This document shows, piece after piece, positions 6,225 through 15,091 of a DNA stretch of 16,229 nt. Under the pieces are notes generated by a model that was not told the DNA's origin, ran no database searches, and saw only the letters and a list, made by a program, of their open reading frames with translations. A program made the position numbers and the translations under genes. Position 1 is the first letter of the stretch. Each line of letters begins with the position of its first letter. This DNA is from Verrucomicrobiales bacterium. GTDB lineage: Bacteria > Verrucomicrobiota > Verrucomicrobiia > Verrucomicrobiales > DEV007. The stretch spans positions 7,185 to 23,413 of the forward strand of contig NZSO01000087.1 of NCBI GenBank assembly GCA_002696885.1, given 5' to 3'.

Positions 6225-9200
6225 TTATAAGAATTTTTTTATGTGGTCTTTGTAACGAGTATAAACATAGCCAAGACCAACGAACACTGCTCCCAATACA
6301 AAAAGGCTTGCAATCTTTAACTCGGTTGGCATGTCCCAAATAATTGGCACTAGTGACAAAAGTGAAATTCCCAAGATCGTTAAACCAACCAATCGATACC
6401 AACGTTCCTTTAAGCCTATTCCTATAAGGAAGTTAATTACAGCTAATCCAGACCAGGTTATAGTCCGAAACCCTGGTGTTGCGTCAGATATTTTTACGCT
6501 GCACCAAAGAAAAATGGCGATAGAGCTGCATATGATTATGGCATTGTGTATTTGTGGATTAATTAGAGACGAGTTTTTGATTCGTTTTGTAACTTGTTGA
6601 ACGGTTAGCAATCCAAGTATGCCAACCAGGCTAAATAATGAAGCGTGTTTATCAGTGAGTTCTTCGCCTAAGTATATAAACGCAGTGACCAGAAAAATAA
6701 GACTAATGGGCTTGAATAGTTTTTTATCAAAAATAAAATTTTTGATGTTGGTGAAGTTGCATGCAATATACAAAAATATACTCACTAATGATCGATAGTC
6801 ATCCGGGGTGTAGTTGTATATCCATGAGATCATTAAAATTATTAATACTGCAGAGTATATGTTTTGGGCGCCCTTCAAATATTTGTTAACTGAGTCTGCG
6901 CGGTTAATCCAAAATTTTAAGAAACTTACGATTCCTATAATTGTAGATATAGGTATTAGAGCAAGTAATGGATGCTCACCGTTTTGGTCGAGGCATGTGT
7001 TGATTAGGACGAGGCATGAGAACCCAAGAAACAATTGAGAAAATAAACCCAGGTACTTGAGTTTGTTCATATAACTATAAGCTATTAAAGAAATGGATAG
7101 TGTAGGGCCGAGCCATAACCATATTGAGCCATTATCTGCCGTGTCAATTGTCCCTGAAAGGCTCCATGAAAAGATTTGAGTTATTAAACAAAAAGAATAA
7201 AAGCCTTCAATACAGTTTGAGATATGCAACCCTTTGCCTCTGTTGTTGATTGGAGTAAATATTATATGGCCTTGTAATTTCCACCAATGGACCAAGGACA
7301 GTGTAATCACAAGAATAGATATATTCTGAAAGATGGACCCGTGTTCATAAATGAAATTTAGAGAAAATAAACTAACAAAAAGAAACGGAATTTGTCCCAA
7401 AAGAGTTAGCTCACGGGTTCTTAGGAAATAATAGGAAGCGCATCCAACCATAGGTGCTGACGCAAAAAGTAATAAATTGTAAAAGTGGTTTGTTGTTACG
7501 CCTTCATCTAGGTGGTTGAATTGATATAATAGGGATGAGGTGAACATTAATATTGCCGCTCCAATAAAAAATGTTGTGAAATCTCTGAGTAAATTTTCTT
7601 TTTTATGTTCAATTTTTTTTGCGGATACAATTCCACAGGCCAAAAGAAATACAGTGATGGTTAATGAACTCATCAGATAATCAGCATTATTATTATTGAT
7701 GGAAATAAAGCCGAAGACGACTGCTGCAATGGATGTGGCGACGGCAGCATACTGGACGAGAATGTTTTTAATTCGTGTTGAACTAAAGAGTAAGACTAAA
7801 GACTCGGCTGCAAGTATTGGTCCCTTGATCGATTCTGATTGTTTTGTTGCCATCAGTCCCAGAGTAGCCAGCGAAAGTCCCTGAACTAGGTAAGCATTTT
7901 TTGTGAGAGGGTTGTTTTTGAGTATCTTGGATGAAATAAAGGCACATCCGATGAGGATGAGTCCGATTGATAGTGCTAAAACCCAGAAGTTACTTTCTGG
8001 TAATTTGAATACTTCCCAACTCATAAATCCAAATAAAGATGCATTATTCAGGGTGAGGAAAGTGGCTCTTTGGTTGTCACTAAACTCATGGTGTTTACAA
8101 ATAAAAATGGCAACAGTGTAAACCATCCAGATAGCTCCAAGGAAAAGAGTTACCAGTAAGAAGTCAGGCGATTTTTCTAAAAATCGCCAGATAAAAAAGC
8201 CTAGGTAAGAAGCTCCCATGCTCAACGCGGGAATTTTGAACCACTGGTTTCTAGTCATGAAAACAATAGAGGCAATCGCAAGTATCAAATTAGAGGCGAG
8301 TATCACCCATGGTGAAATAGTTCCTTGGTGGATCAAGGGAACGTAAGTTGCATAGTAAGATGTGCCGATCGCAAAAAGAGCAATTGTTTGGGACTTCAAT
8401 TTTTCTGCAACTAGGATCATCAAGGAGCCCAATAAAAAGAGGAAACCTAAAGCAAGTGTTGGGCTGTGTATTATTTTTACGGGTTCAAATATATGTGCTG
8501 CATAAGTCGTAAAGTAGGTGCCCGCAAAGCTTCCAGCGATAAGGACCTGACCAAAGTTTTGAAGTTCTTTTTTTCTTCGGTGAAGCCATAACCCAACGCC
8601 ACCCATTCCAAGACTAAGGGTATAAAATAGGGCAACCTTTGTTCCAGCGGAGAGATCCAGGAAAAAATCTTTTTTAAACCATGCCAATGTGGCTAATCCT
8701 GTTAACAGTAAAAGTACTCCGATTCTGACAAACCAATAAGTTCCAAGTTTAATTTCTAGTGATTCGTCATGGCTAATTGTTTCGTCTTTGGATTCTTTTT
8801 GCTTAGAAATATTTTGTGGCGCTAGGCTTGATTCAGCTTTCTTGTAAGTTGGTTCAGAACTAACAGATTCATTGGTTGGTTCTGAAGATTTCTTACTGGT
8901 GACGCTGAATTTTTCTGACTCATCGGTTTCTTTGCCAATAGGGCCATAATTAAGAATGAATTGATATTTTCCTTCCCGACTAGTCTTAAATACTTCATGC
9001 ATTATCTGACCGTCAACAACATCGACTAATTTTGAACTGATTACTTCTCTTTCTTTACCATCGTTTTTTCTAATTAGTGATACTCTTGCTTTATTGTAAT
9101 GTTCATTGAGCGGTTTTCCATTATTGGCTTCTAGAACAAATTTGACGGTTATCAAATTGCCCGTCTCATATGATTTTGATTCTGTCCACAAAGTTGATAA

Positions 9201-9461
9201 AACTGCGTATTCTTCTGTCTCTTGTGATGAAACAGGCGGTGGCTCATGTGCTGTGTCCTTAATTGTATCATTATTAGATTCTACGAGCTTCTGCAGTGTT
9301 GAAGTTTTTGGGGATGAAACTTTTTGTGCTGATAATTTCTTAATCTCTTTCTTTAGTGTTTCTATTTCTCGTAGAGCCTTGTTTGAGTTGCTCAATGCAA
9401 CAAATGCAGCCACAGGAACTGCAATGGCAAGTAAAACCATAAAAAATCCAAATATTTCCAT
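6225..9461 (-). CDS. DUF2339 polytopic membrane protein with an N-terminal beta-rich insert
   Basis: This 1078-residue protein starts with one membrane helix (3-23) followed by a short coiled coil (27-47), as is usual for DUF2339 (PF10101) proteins. An extra segment then appears. Residues about 84-190 read as a beta sandwich (AVLSTLWTESKSYETGN...ITVKFVLEANNG...GKYQFILNYG), and residues 190-233 are a Ser/Lys/Glu-rich linker. From about 235 the DUF2339 core begins with the characteristic LEIKLGTYWFVRIGVLLLLTG and continues as many hydrophobic helices to the C-terminus. The function of the family is unknown; it is an inner-membrane protein. The frame is intact along its whole length. There is no Shine-Dalgarno sequence at the start. 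It is divergent from the alpha/beta hydrolase gene across a 227-base spacer. Confidence 0.85.
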   Translation of the reverse strand: MEIFGFFMVLLAIAVPVAAFVALSNSNKALREIETLKKEIKKLSAQKVSSPKTSTLQKLVESNNDTIKDTAHEPPPVSSQETEEYAVLSTLWTESKSYETGNLITVKFVLEANNGKPLNEHYNKARVSLIRKNDGKEREVISSKLVDVVDGQIMHEVFKTSREGKYQFILNYGPIGKETDESEKFSVTSKKSSEPTNESVSSEPTYKKAESSLAPQNISKQKESKDETISHDESLEIKLGTYWFVRIGVLLLLTGLATLAWFKKDFFLDLSAGTKVALFYTLSLGMGGVGLWLHRRKKELQNFGQVLIAGSFAGTYFTTYAAHIFEPVKIIHSPTLALGFLFLLGSLMILVAEKLKSQTIALFAIGTSYYATYVPLIHQGTISPWVILASNLILAIASIVFMTRNQWFKIPALSMGASYLGFFIWRFLEKSPDFLLVTLFLGAIWMVYTVAIFICKHHEFSDNQRATFLTLNNASLFGFMSWEVFKLPESNFWVLALSIGLILIGCAFISSKILKNNPLTKNAYLVQGLSLATLGLMATKQSESIKGPILAAESLVLLFSSTRIKNILVQYAAVATSIAAVVFGFISINNNNADYLMSSLTITVFLLACGIVSAKKIEHKKENLLRDFTTFFIGAAILMFTSSLLYQFNHLDEGVTTNHFYNLLLFASAPMVGCASYYFLRTRELTLLGQIPFLFVSLFSLNFIYEHGSIFQNISILVITLSLVHWWKLQGHIIFTPINNRGKGLHISNCIEGFYSFCLITQIFSWSLSGTIDTADNGSIWLWLGPTLSISLIAYSYMNKLKYLGLFSQLFLGFSCLVLINTCLDQNGEHPLLALIPISTIIGIVSFLKFWINRADSVNKYLKGAQNIYSAVLIILMISWIYNYTPDDYRSLVSIFLYIACNFTNIKNFIFDKKLFKPISLIFLVTAFIYLGEELTDKHASLFSLVGILGLLTVQQVTKRIKNSSLINPQIHNAIIICSSIAIFLWCSVKISDATPGFRTITWSGLAVINFLIGIGLKERWYRLVGLTILGISLLSLVPIIWDMPTELKIASLFVLGAVFVGLGYVYTRYKDHIKKFL

Positions 9462-9602
9462 TTATCTATGTGTTAGTGTAACTAAATTTTATATTAACAT
9501 AATAGTAGACAAATAAATAAATTTCTTTAAATCGATTATTATTATAAAAACATTGAATAAAATGATTATAAAAAGTTTTTGATTCTAAGTCTTCTTGAGA
9601 TG

Positions 9603-9620
9603 ATGTCAGTTAATTGACAT
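9603..9620. promoter_or_regulatory. 18-bp near-perfect palindrome upstream of the hydrolase gene, candidate operator
   Basis: The two 9-base halves, ATGTCAGTT and AATTGACAT, are reverse complements except at one position (the third pair from the centre), with six perfect outer pairs. The site contains TTGACA (9614-9619), a consensus -35 hexamer for the plus strand, although no convincing -10 lies at the right distance. It is centred about 77 bases before the preferred start at 9689, in the divergent spacer shared with the DUF2339 gene. Its use as a regulator site is inferred. Confidence 0.35.
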
Positions 9621-9688
9621 TCGGAAAAAAGTGGCAGCAGTAGTTTTATTGATTGAGACCTTCTAGATTTGATTTTATAAATACTTTG

Positions 9689-10708
9689 ATGACTAATTGT
9701 AAATTACTATTGGTTTGCCTTCTGTTGCTCTTCTCTCTTCCAGTTCATGTTCAAGCTGCAGGCAAGATTGAGAAGAGGTCTTATTTTTTTAAAGAGGCAG
9801 GAAAAGAAATTGATTATCGGTTATATGTTCCTTCATCATATAAGAAAGAGAGTGCCAATCCTCTCATTGTTATACTGCATGGGCTAGGAAGCAATCCTCA
9901 GCAGGTCATTCGTTATAATGGTGTCGTGCAGGAGGCGGAATCAAGGGGTTATATCGTTGTAGCGCCTTACGGATACAATGAGCGTGGGTGGTATGGAAGT
10001 AGGGGAAAAGTAAAACAAGGAACGATAGAGTCATTGCTCTTAGGAGAAAATCCAAATGATCCAGAAAACATTGGTGAATTAAGTGAAATGGATGTGATCA
10101 ACGTCCTAAATATCACAAAAAAAGAATACAACATTGATCCTGATCGAATCTATTTGATGGGCCACTCAATGGGTGGGGGAGGAACGCTATATCTAGGAAA
10201 TAAATATTCTTCAAATTGGGCTGCTCTTGCTCCGATGGCTCCGGCTGCAATGCGCCCTGCCGTCGACTTCGATGTTTCTATTCTTGAGCAAATGCGTGAC
10301 ATGCCAATTTATCTCGTCACAGGCGAAAGAGACCGTCTAATCCCTGTTAATGTAATAAGGGAGTGGGCTGATAATATGGAAAGGCTAAAAATGGATTACA
10401 GGTATGAGGAAATTAAGGGCGGTAATCATAATAGTTCTATTGCAAATAATCGTGAGATGATTTCAAGAATTTATGATTTTTTTGACGAAAGAAAAAGAGG
10501 TGGCAGTGTCAATAATAATGAGTCTGAACTACGAGTGTTCACAAACCAATCTGGAGTAACAATTAAGGCTAGAGTGCTCGTAATTAAAAAAGGAAAAGTT
10601 ACGATAGAAAGAGAGGATAAAAAGAAATTCTCTATTCCTTTAGATTCTCTTTCGGAGGAAGATGTAAAGTATCTAAAAAAGTGGTGGGCCGAAAGAAATG
10701 GTTCCTAG
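9689..10708 (+). CDS. Secreted alpha/beta hydrolase (esterase/PHB-depolymerase-like) with C-terminal SHD1-like domain
   Basis: From the ATG at 9689 the product has 339 residues. A TTG at 9653 would prepend 12 residues to an already good signal peptide (NCKLLLVCLLLLFSLPVHVQA-A), so it is not preferred. The hydrolase domain (about 25-270) has an oxyanion-loop HGLG at 64-67, the nucleophile elbow GHSMGG with Ser160, a likely acid at Asp215 in GERDRLIP, and His247 in GGNHNSS. This fits the LpqC/PHB depolymerase and feruloyl-esterase-like group, whose members cleave ester-linked substituents or polyesters. A Ser/Asn linker leads to residues 281-331, an SHD1-like module (LRVFTNQSGVTIKARVL...KKFSIPLDSLSEEDVKYL), an accessory domain frequent in PVC secreted proteins. 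It converges on the sulfatase gene, with a shared hairpin between them. The substrate is unknown; removal of ester groups from a polysaccharide is possible. Confidence 0.85.
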   Translation: MTNCKLLLVCLLLLFSLPVHVQAAGKIEKRSYFFKEAGKEIDYRLYVPSSYKKESANPLIVILHGLGSNPQQVIRYNGVVQEAESRGYIVVAPYGYNERGWYGSRGKVKQGTIESLLLGENPNDPENIGELSEMDVINVLNITKKEYNIDPDRIYLMGHSMGGGGTLYLGNKYSSNWAALAPMAPAAMRPAVDFDVSILEQMRDMPIYLVTGERDRLIPVNVIREWADNMERLKMDYRYEEIKGGNHNSSIANNREMISRIYDFFDERKRGGSVNNNESELRVFTNQSGVTIKARVLVIKKGKVTIEREDKKKFSIPLDSLSEEDVKYLKKWWAERNGS

Positions 10709-10730
10709 CAAATAGGACCGGTTTATTTTT
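10700..10730 (+). terminator. Intrinsic terminator between the convergent hydrolase and sulfatase genes
   Basis: GGT-t-CCTA (10700-10707) pairs with TAGGACC (10713-10719), giving seven pairs with one bulged T around a five-base loop. It is followed by TTTATTTTT (10722-10730). The left arm includes the hydrolase stop codon. Read on the minus strand, the stem is followed by a weaker T-rich stretch inside the hydrolase end, so it may work in both directions. Confidence 0.55.
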
Positions 10731-12225
10731 CAGCGTGGCGTAAGCCTTTGGAAGATCTCAATTTTGCTAATTTGGCAGCTAACGCTTTAGCAATTTCAGG
10801 TTTTTTAATAGCTAAGTTAACTTTCTCTGAAATGTCTGTTCCGAGGTCATAGAGTTGGGTGTTTTTTTTGCCTGGGATAAATTTCCAATTTCCTTCCCTG
10901 ATTGCGACGGTTCTGTTTGCTTCTTGAAGTGTATATTTGAGCCCGTTTTCATCTTTACCTAGAAATGCATCAAGAGTGTTTCTGCTGTCTGGTGCCTCAT
11001 TGTTCTTTAGCTTAATATTCAGAAGTTCCGCAAACGAGGCTATAAAATCAATCTGACTAACCAGAGCGTTAGAGACTTTAGGTTTAATTTTTTTTGGCCA
11101 TTTTACGATAAATGGAACTCGAGTTCCTCCCTCATAGATTTGATATTTTCCGCCTCGATAAGGACCAGATCCATCATGCCCCTGGTCTGCTTCTTGAGTT
11201 GATTTTTTTACCGTTGAGCCATCCTCGTATCCATCATCATAAACAGGGCCGTTATCGCTAGATACTATGAAAATTGTATTATCTGCTAAATCTAATTCCT
11301 CTAAGATTTTAGAAAGTGCACCAACCGACCAATCAAACTGTACCATAGCATCACCTCTTTTACCTAATTTGGTTTTACCCTGAAATCTTGGATGAGGAGC
11401 TCTGGGAACATGAATGTCTTGAGATGAAAAATAAAGAAAGAAGGGCTTTTTCTTGGATTGTTTTGATAGGTATTTTTTTGCCTGATTAACAAATTCATCT
11501 GCCATTGTTTCATCATTCCAAAGTGCAGACTTACCACCCCACATTTTACCAATTCGTCCTATTCCGTTGATGACGGTTTCACTGTGCTGATGGTCTCCTG
11601 GATAGTACGTTTCTGATTCAGGGTTGGTACGGCCATAAGGGTATATAGTGCTTTTATGGTTTTGCGGAGCAGTTCCAACATAAAGTGGATCCTTAGGATC
11701 TAAATTGACGACTCTATAATTTTCAACATACACACATGGAACGCGATCATTGGTTGAGGGGAGCAAAAAAGAATATTCGAAACCAACTTCTAAAGGTCCT
11801 GGTTTTACATCCGCATTCCAATTAACTTGTGAATTTTTATCACCAAGACCCAAATGCCATTTGCCTACAACGGCTGTATTGTACCCAGCTTTTTTAAATA
11901 ATTTTGGCAGTGTTAAGACGTCTGTAGGAATGCACATCGGTGCGTTTGGAGGAAGAATTCTTACGCCTTCACGAAACCCATACTTTCCAGTCAACATAGA
12001 ATAGCGTGATGGTGTGCATGTTGCAGCTGTGCAATGGCCGTCAGTGAACAGTATTCCCTCCGAAGCTATTTTGTCGATATAGGGTGTAGGTATCTTGGTC
12101 GACCCGTTAACTCCGATGTCACCATATCCAACGTCGTCTCCATAAACAATGACCACGTTGGGATGGTCTTGTGCAAAAAGTGTCTGAGATAAAAAAGTTA
12201 GGATGATGAGAAAATATTTTTTCAC
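10723..12225 (-). CDS. Secreted arylsulfatase (family S1, formylglycine type)
   Basis: The 500-residue product uses a GTG start and has a signal peptide (FLIILTFLSQTLFA-Q). All hallmarks of type I sulfatases are present. Metal ligands Asp30/Asp31 lie in VVIVYGDDVGYGD. The modification motif is C70-T-P-S-R74 followed by YSMLTGKY. GKWHLG is at 121-126, with His272 in DIHVP, SSDNGP at 322-327 supplying Asp324/Asn325, and the YRGGKYQIYEGGTRVPFIVKWP region at 356-377. Cys70 would be oxidised to formylglycine by a maturase not seen here. Such enzymes remove sulfate esters, in marine bacteria usually from algal polysaccharides. The gene is 122 bases downstream of, and co-oriented with, the glycosidase candidate, suggesting sequential or joint action on a sulfated glycan. 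The exact S1 subfamily and substrate cannot be decided. Confidence 0.95.
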   Translation of the reverse strand: MKKYFLIILTFLSQTLFAQDHPNVVIVYGDDVGYGDIGVNGSTKIPTPYIDKIASEGILFTDGHCTAATCTPSRYSMLTGKYGFREGVRILPPNAPMCIPTDVLTLPKLFKKAGYNTAVVGKWHLGLGDKNSQVNWNADVKPGPLEVGFEYSFLLPSTNDRVPCVYVENYRVVNLDPKDPLYVGTAPQNHKSTIYPYGRTNPESETYYPGDHQHSETVINGIGRIGKMWGGKSALWNDETMADEFVNQAKKYLSKQSKKKPFFLYFSSQDIHVPRAPHPRFQGKTKLGKRGDAMVQFDWSVGALSKILEELDLADNTIFIVSSDNGPVYDDGYEDGSTVKKSTQEADQGHDGSGPYRGGKYQIYEGGTRVPFIVKWPKKIKPKVSNALVSQIDFIASFAELLNIKLKNNEAPDSRNTLDAFLGKDENGLKYTLQEANRTVAIREGNWKFIPGKKNTQLYDLGTDISEKVNLAIKKPEIAKALAAKLAKLRSSKGLRHAEK

Positions 12226-12333
12226 TTAATTATTTGTGTTTGGTAATGAGGTGAGCAAAGACGCAATTCTCAATGAAACTAGCGCTATATCTGTACATAA
12301 TGTCTTCCCTAAGGTATGGCAAAATATTATTTT

Positions 12334-12351
12334 ATAGTCAATTGAGACTAT
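12334..12351. other. Hairpin at the 3' end of the glycosidase gene
   Basis: ATAGTC (12334-12339) and GACTAT (12346-12351) form a perfect 6-bp stem around a six-base loop, overlapping the glycosidase stop codon. On the plus strand it is followed by five T residues (12351-12355), the layout of an intrinsic terminator facing antisense transcription. On the minus strand, the gene's own direction, it is followed by AAAATAATATTTT, a poorer terminator tail. Either partial termination before the sulfatase or mRNA 3'-end protection is possible. Confidence 0.3.
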
Positions 12352-15077
12352 TTTTCAACCGTGATAACAGTCTTGTTGATGCTCCCAGGCGTTGAACCTC
12401 CTGTTACAGGATAGGTGACAGTTTTACCACCGATAATACCAGTCAGGTAGTACTCAAAGTCCTCAGTTGGTTTGACTAATTCTGTCTTCATGATGTTGTT
12501 TCCAACCTTAATTAGATCTATCCTCTTAAAGGCATCTTTAGAACCAAGTTTTCGATAATGCATCTTGGCATCAGTTATCTTACCGTTGCCAATAAAAAGG
12601 ACCTTTTGTTCGAAGTTTTCATTCATGTAAATCTGGCTAATTTCTGGCATTGCACGAAGTGCACTAGCACCGTCATATGCAGTGCTTATTTCTTCAATTT
12701 CTAGTTGGTCCCTGAATATGTGGTCCCATACACTCCGTTGCAGATGAGCAATAATTGCAATTTCATTTCCATTCCGGATGCGCTGTGTCTCATGATTCAT
12801 CATTTTGTTCCAAGTCCTGATAATCTTGTTTTTAAGTTTTGGGTTGCGAGTTTCTTCATCCTCATACGCGCCTCGGTAAATTGCTAGTTTAGCATACTCT
12901 ATCTGTCCTTTGAAAAAGTGATACCAATACATGTAGCGGTCAATATTACCGGCACCAACAATATCGTTTTTGTATTTACAGAATTCTTTGTAAAGCTGCA
13001 GAGAGTTTTGAAAGCTTTCGTCGTCTTCGGACGAGGGGTCGCCATCCTCTGGATAAAATTCAATAATTGAGCTAGGAAGGCCTCTGGCAGTTTTAGGTAC
13101 TGCTCCTTTAATTCCCTTTCTAACCGATTTTGGTTCTCCCATTTGGTCTGCCTTAGCCAATAGGGATCCTAATTCCTTTGCACGTTCAGGACCAAAGTTT
13201 GCCTTGGCCCAGTTTTGGTAGAAATCTGTGATCCACTTTTTGAATTCTAATGGGCGGTCTTCAATTGCAGTGTCGAAAGGGTTGAATATAGGAATTTTTT
13301 TGGTTCCATCGGCAATGCTGGGCATCGGATCTGACACTGATACCCTATTATCCCATGATAGTTGAGCATGAGCAGCAGAGGCATGAGCGACAGAATTGGT
13401 TCGCCAGTGCTTGGCTATCCATGCCTGAGTGCCCCCAGCGTTAAGGGCAGCCGCAGCTTCTGTATAAATATGAGTAAGTCTAAGTTGTGGTTGGGTTAGC
13501 CCCCAGTCCTCCTCATACCAACATGAAGACCATCCCTTTCGGCCTGACTCGATGACTTTTTTAATACCCTCTGGCCCGTCAGCCATATCCCAGAGAGTGC
13601 CAAAAGGGACATCTTTTGAAAGATCATCATCAAATTCCAGGGAATTCCCTGATTCTAGACTTCCAACCATCCAGCCGAAGGTCGCCATTTTGAAGGGCGC
13701 CTTTATTTTTTTCATCACTTCGTTGCAGTACCTGTAATCATCAGCAACGGCTTCAATTTGTTCTCTGGATGGCTTGTGAGTATTATAAGCCCAGCATTCA
13801 TAAGTCCATGCCCAATAATAGTCCAGAGGATGAGTTCGCATGATTCGAGTGAACATTCCCTCGTACAGGGCCTTAACAAACTTCTCGTTTTTCTTTCCTC
13901 TTCTAGTAGGCAAGGTGAAACCATACACGTCACGCATTCGTTTTTGGACTTCAGGAAGGCAGGAGTGGATCCAGTCTTCTTCGATGATGTGTGCTTCGAA
14001 TTCAGGATTACCTGGTTCAAATCCCATAGGAGACTCATGGCCGATAGCGGTCTTTACTCCGAGTCGCTTAGCGTGTGTGAAAGATTCATTGAGTAGGGCG
14101 CCGACGTTATTGAAGACAGTGGCCATCTCTTCTGGAGTCTGGGGTTCTTTTGATCCTATTGCCTCTGAGCTAAAATGGTCATTTTCAAATAGCTTGTTGG
14201 TTCCGCTTGTGAAATTGGATACCCTAACAGGCTGCTCGCCCCAAATATGTTCCAATTCACCGTCCTCATTTTCATTTCCACCACTACGAAAAGAGCTAGC
14301 CCAGTAGGATTTGTAAGCCCCTTCAGGTTTGATTGTGCCGTCGTGGTTAACATCATTTTTGTGGCCCATCCACAAGTGGGGTTCGGGGCCTTCCAACTCC
14401 CCAGGAGCACTGCACCTGCCGTAGTAATGCAGGCCAAAGAAGTTTAAGCCCATTTTGGCCTGCTGAGTAATGAATGATATATAGTCTGCGGTATTCCAAG
14501 TGTCAGGACCTGCGGTGAAGTTGTAGAAAGGCAAATTGCCGCGCATTTCAAACCACGGCTGTGATTTTTCGTCATAACCACTGATATTCAATGGGTAAGA
14601 AATCTTTTTATCGGGGATAATGTCTCCTGCTAAATTGAAATGACATCCAAGGAGCTCTGCAAAGCGATAGGCGGCGTTCAATGTGGCATAAGTGTTGGCT
14701 CCAGTGATAACTAGAATGTTTCTATTATCCTTGCGGATTGATTTTATGATGTAGCCCATTCGGTCATCAGAGTCAGGAGCATCAACGTTGCCGTATTCAA
14801 CTTTCAGTTCAGTAATGATAGGACTAGCATTTTTTGCTACTACAATTACGTCACCATTGGGTAGGTCATTATAGCCCTTCACCTCTTTCAATTTGGGAGC
14901 TGTACCCGTACGGAGAAAGGTATATCGGCTGACTTCCTTTGCTGCTTGTTCCTCGAGCGAAGCAGCAGCATTGGGATAGGCTATACTAAGTGCATACGTT
15001 TGTGATATTGATAATAAGGTGAATATAATCAATAAAGAAACTAGAACTTTGAGATGATACCTTAAAAATACAGTCAT
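12348..15077 (-). CDS. Large secreted glycosidase candidate (DUF4838-like, with alpha-glucuronidase-type N-terminal domain)
   Basis: The 909-residue product has a signal peptide (LLIIFTLLSISQTYA-L, cleavage near 29). Residues 31-165 resemble the small alpha/beta domain that precedes the barrel in GH67/GH20-type and DUF4838 proteins (ILVITGANTYATLNAAYRFAELLGCHF). Residues about 175-560 look like a TIM-barrel domain (FEMRGNLPFYNF, 'AKMGLNFFGLHYYG', IGHESPMGFE, DYYWAWTYECWAYN), with Glu348 and Glu427 as possible catalytic acids. A helical region (640-830) and a beta-rich C-terminal piece follow. A loop DVNHDGT at 242-248 resembles a calcium-binding EF loop. I cannot assign a glycoside hydrolase family or substrate. 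The co-oriented sulfatase downstream suggests a sulfated polysaccharide. No Shine-Dalgarno sequence precedes the ATG; a CT-rich tract lies there instead. Confidence 0.7.
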   Translation of the reverse strand: MTVFLRYHLKVLVSLLIIFTLLSISQTYALSIAYPNAAASLEEQAAKEVSRYTFLRTGTAPKLKEVKGYNDLPNGDVIVVAKNASPIITELKVEYGNVDAPDSDDRMGYIIKSIRKDNRNILVITGANTYATLNAAYRFAELLGCHFNLAGDIIPDKKISYPLNISGYDEKSQPWFEMRGNLPFYNFTAGPDTWNTADYISFITQQAKMGLNFFGLHYYGRCSAPGELEGPEPHLWMGHKNDVNHDGTIKPEGAYKSYWASSFRSGGNENEDGELEHIWGEQPVRVSNFTSGTNKLFENDHFSSEAIGSKEPQTPEEMATVFNNVGALLNESFTHAKRLGVKTAIGHESPMGFEPGNPEFEAHIIEEDWIHSCLPEVQKRMRDVYGFTLPTRRGKKNEKFVKALYEGMFTRIMRTHPLDYYWAWTYECWAYNTHKPSREQIEAVADDYRYCNEVMKKIKAPFKMATFGWMVGSLESGNSLEFDDDLSKDVPFGTLWDMADGPEGIKKVIESGRKGWSSCWYEEDWGLTQPQLRLTHIYTEAAAALNAGGTQAWIAKHWRTNSVAHASAAHAQLSWDNRVSVSDPMPSIADGTKKIPIFNPFDTAIEDRPLEFKKWITDFYQNWAKANFGPERAKELGSLLAKADQMGEPKSVRKGIKGAVPKTARGLPSSIIEFYPEDGDPSSEDDESFQNSLQLYKEFCKYKNDIVGAGNIDRYMYWYHFFKGQIEYAKLAIYRGAYEDEETRNPKLKNKIIRTWNKMMNHETQRIRNGNEIAIIAHLQRSVWDHIFRDQLEIEEISTAYDGASALRAMPEISQIYMNENFEQKVLFIGNGKITDAKMHYRKLGSKDAFKRIDLIKVGNNIMKTELVKPTEDFEYYLTGIIGGKTVTYPVTGGSTPGSINKTVITVEK

Positions 15078-15091
15078 GAGAGAGAGATGTG

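Noticed and set aside
9106..9516. 136-codon plus-strand frame over the DUF2339 N-terminus
   Set aside because: It is antisense to the beta-rich region, without domain features or a start context.
9653..9688. TTG at 9653 as the hydrolase start
   Set aside because: The ATG at 9689 gives a compact signal peptide; the added 12 residues are not needed.
13715..14447. Several open frames on both strands inside the glycosidase gene
   Set aside because: All lie wholly within a 909-codon gene with recognisable domains, and their translations show no domain or secretion pattern.
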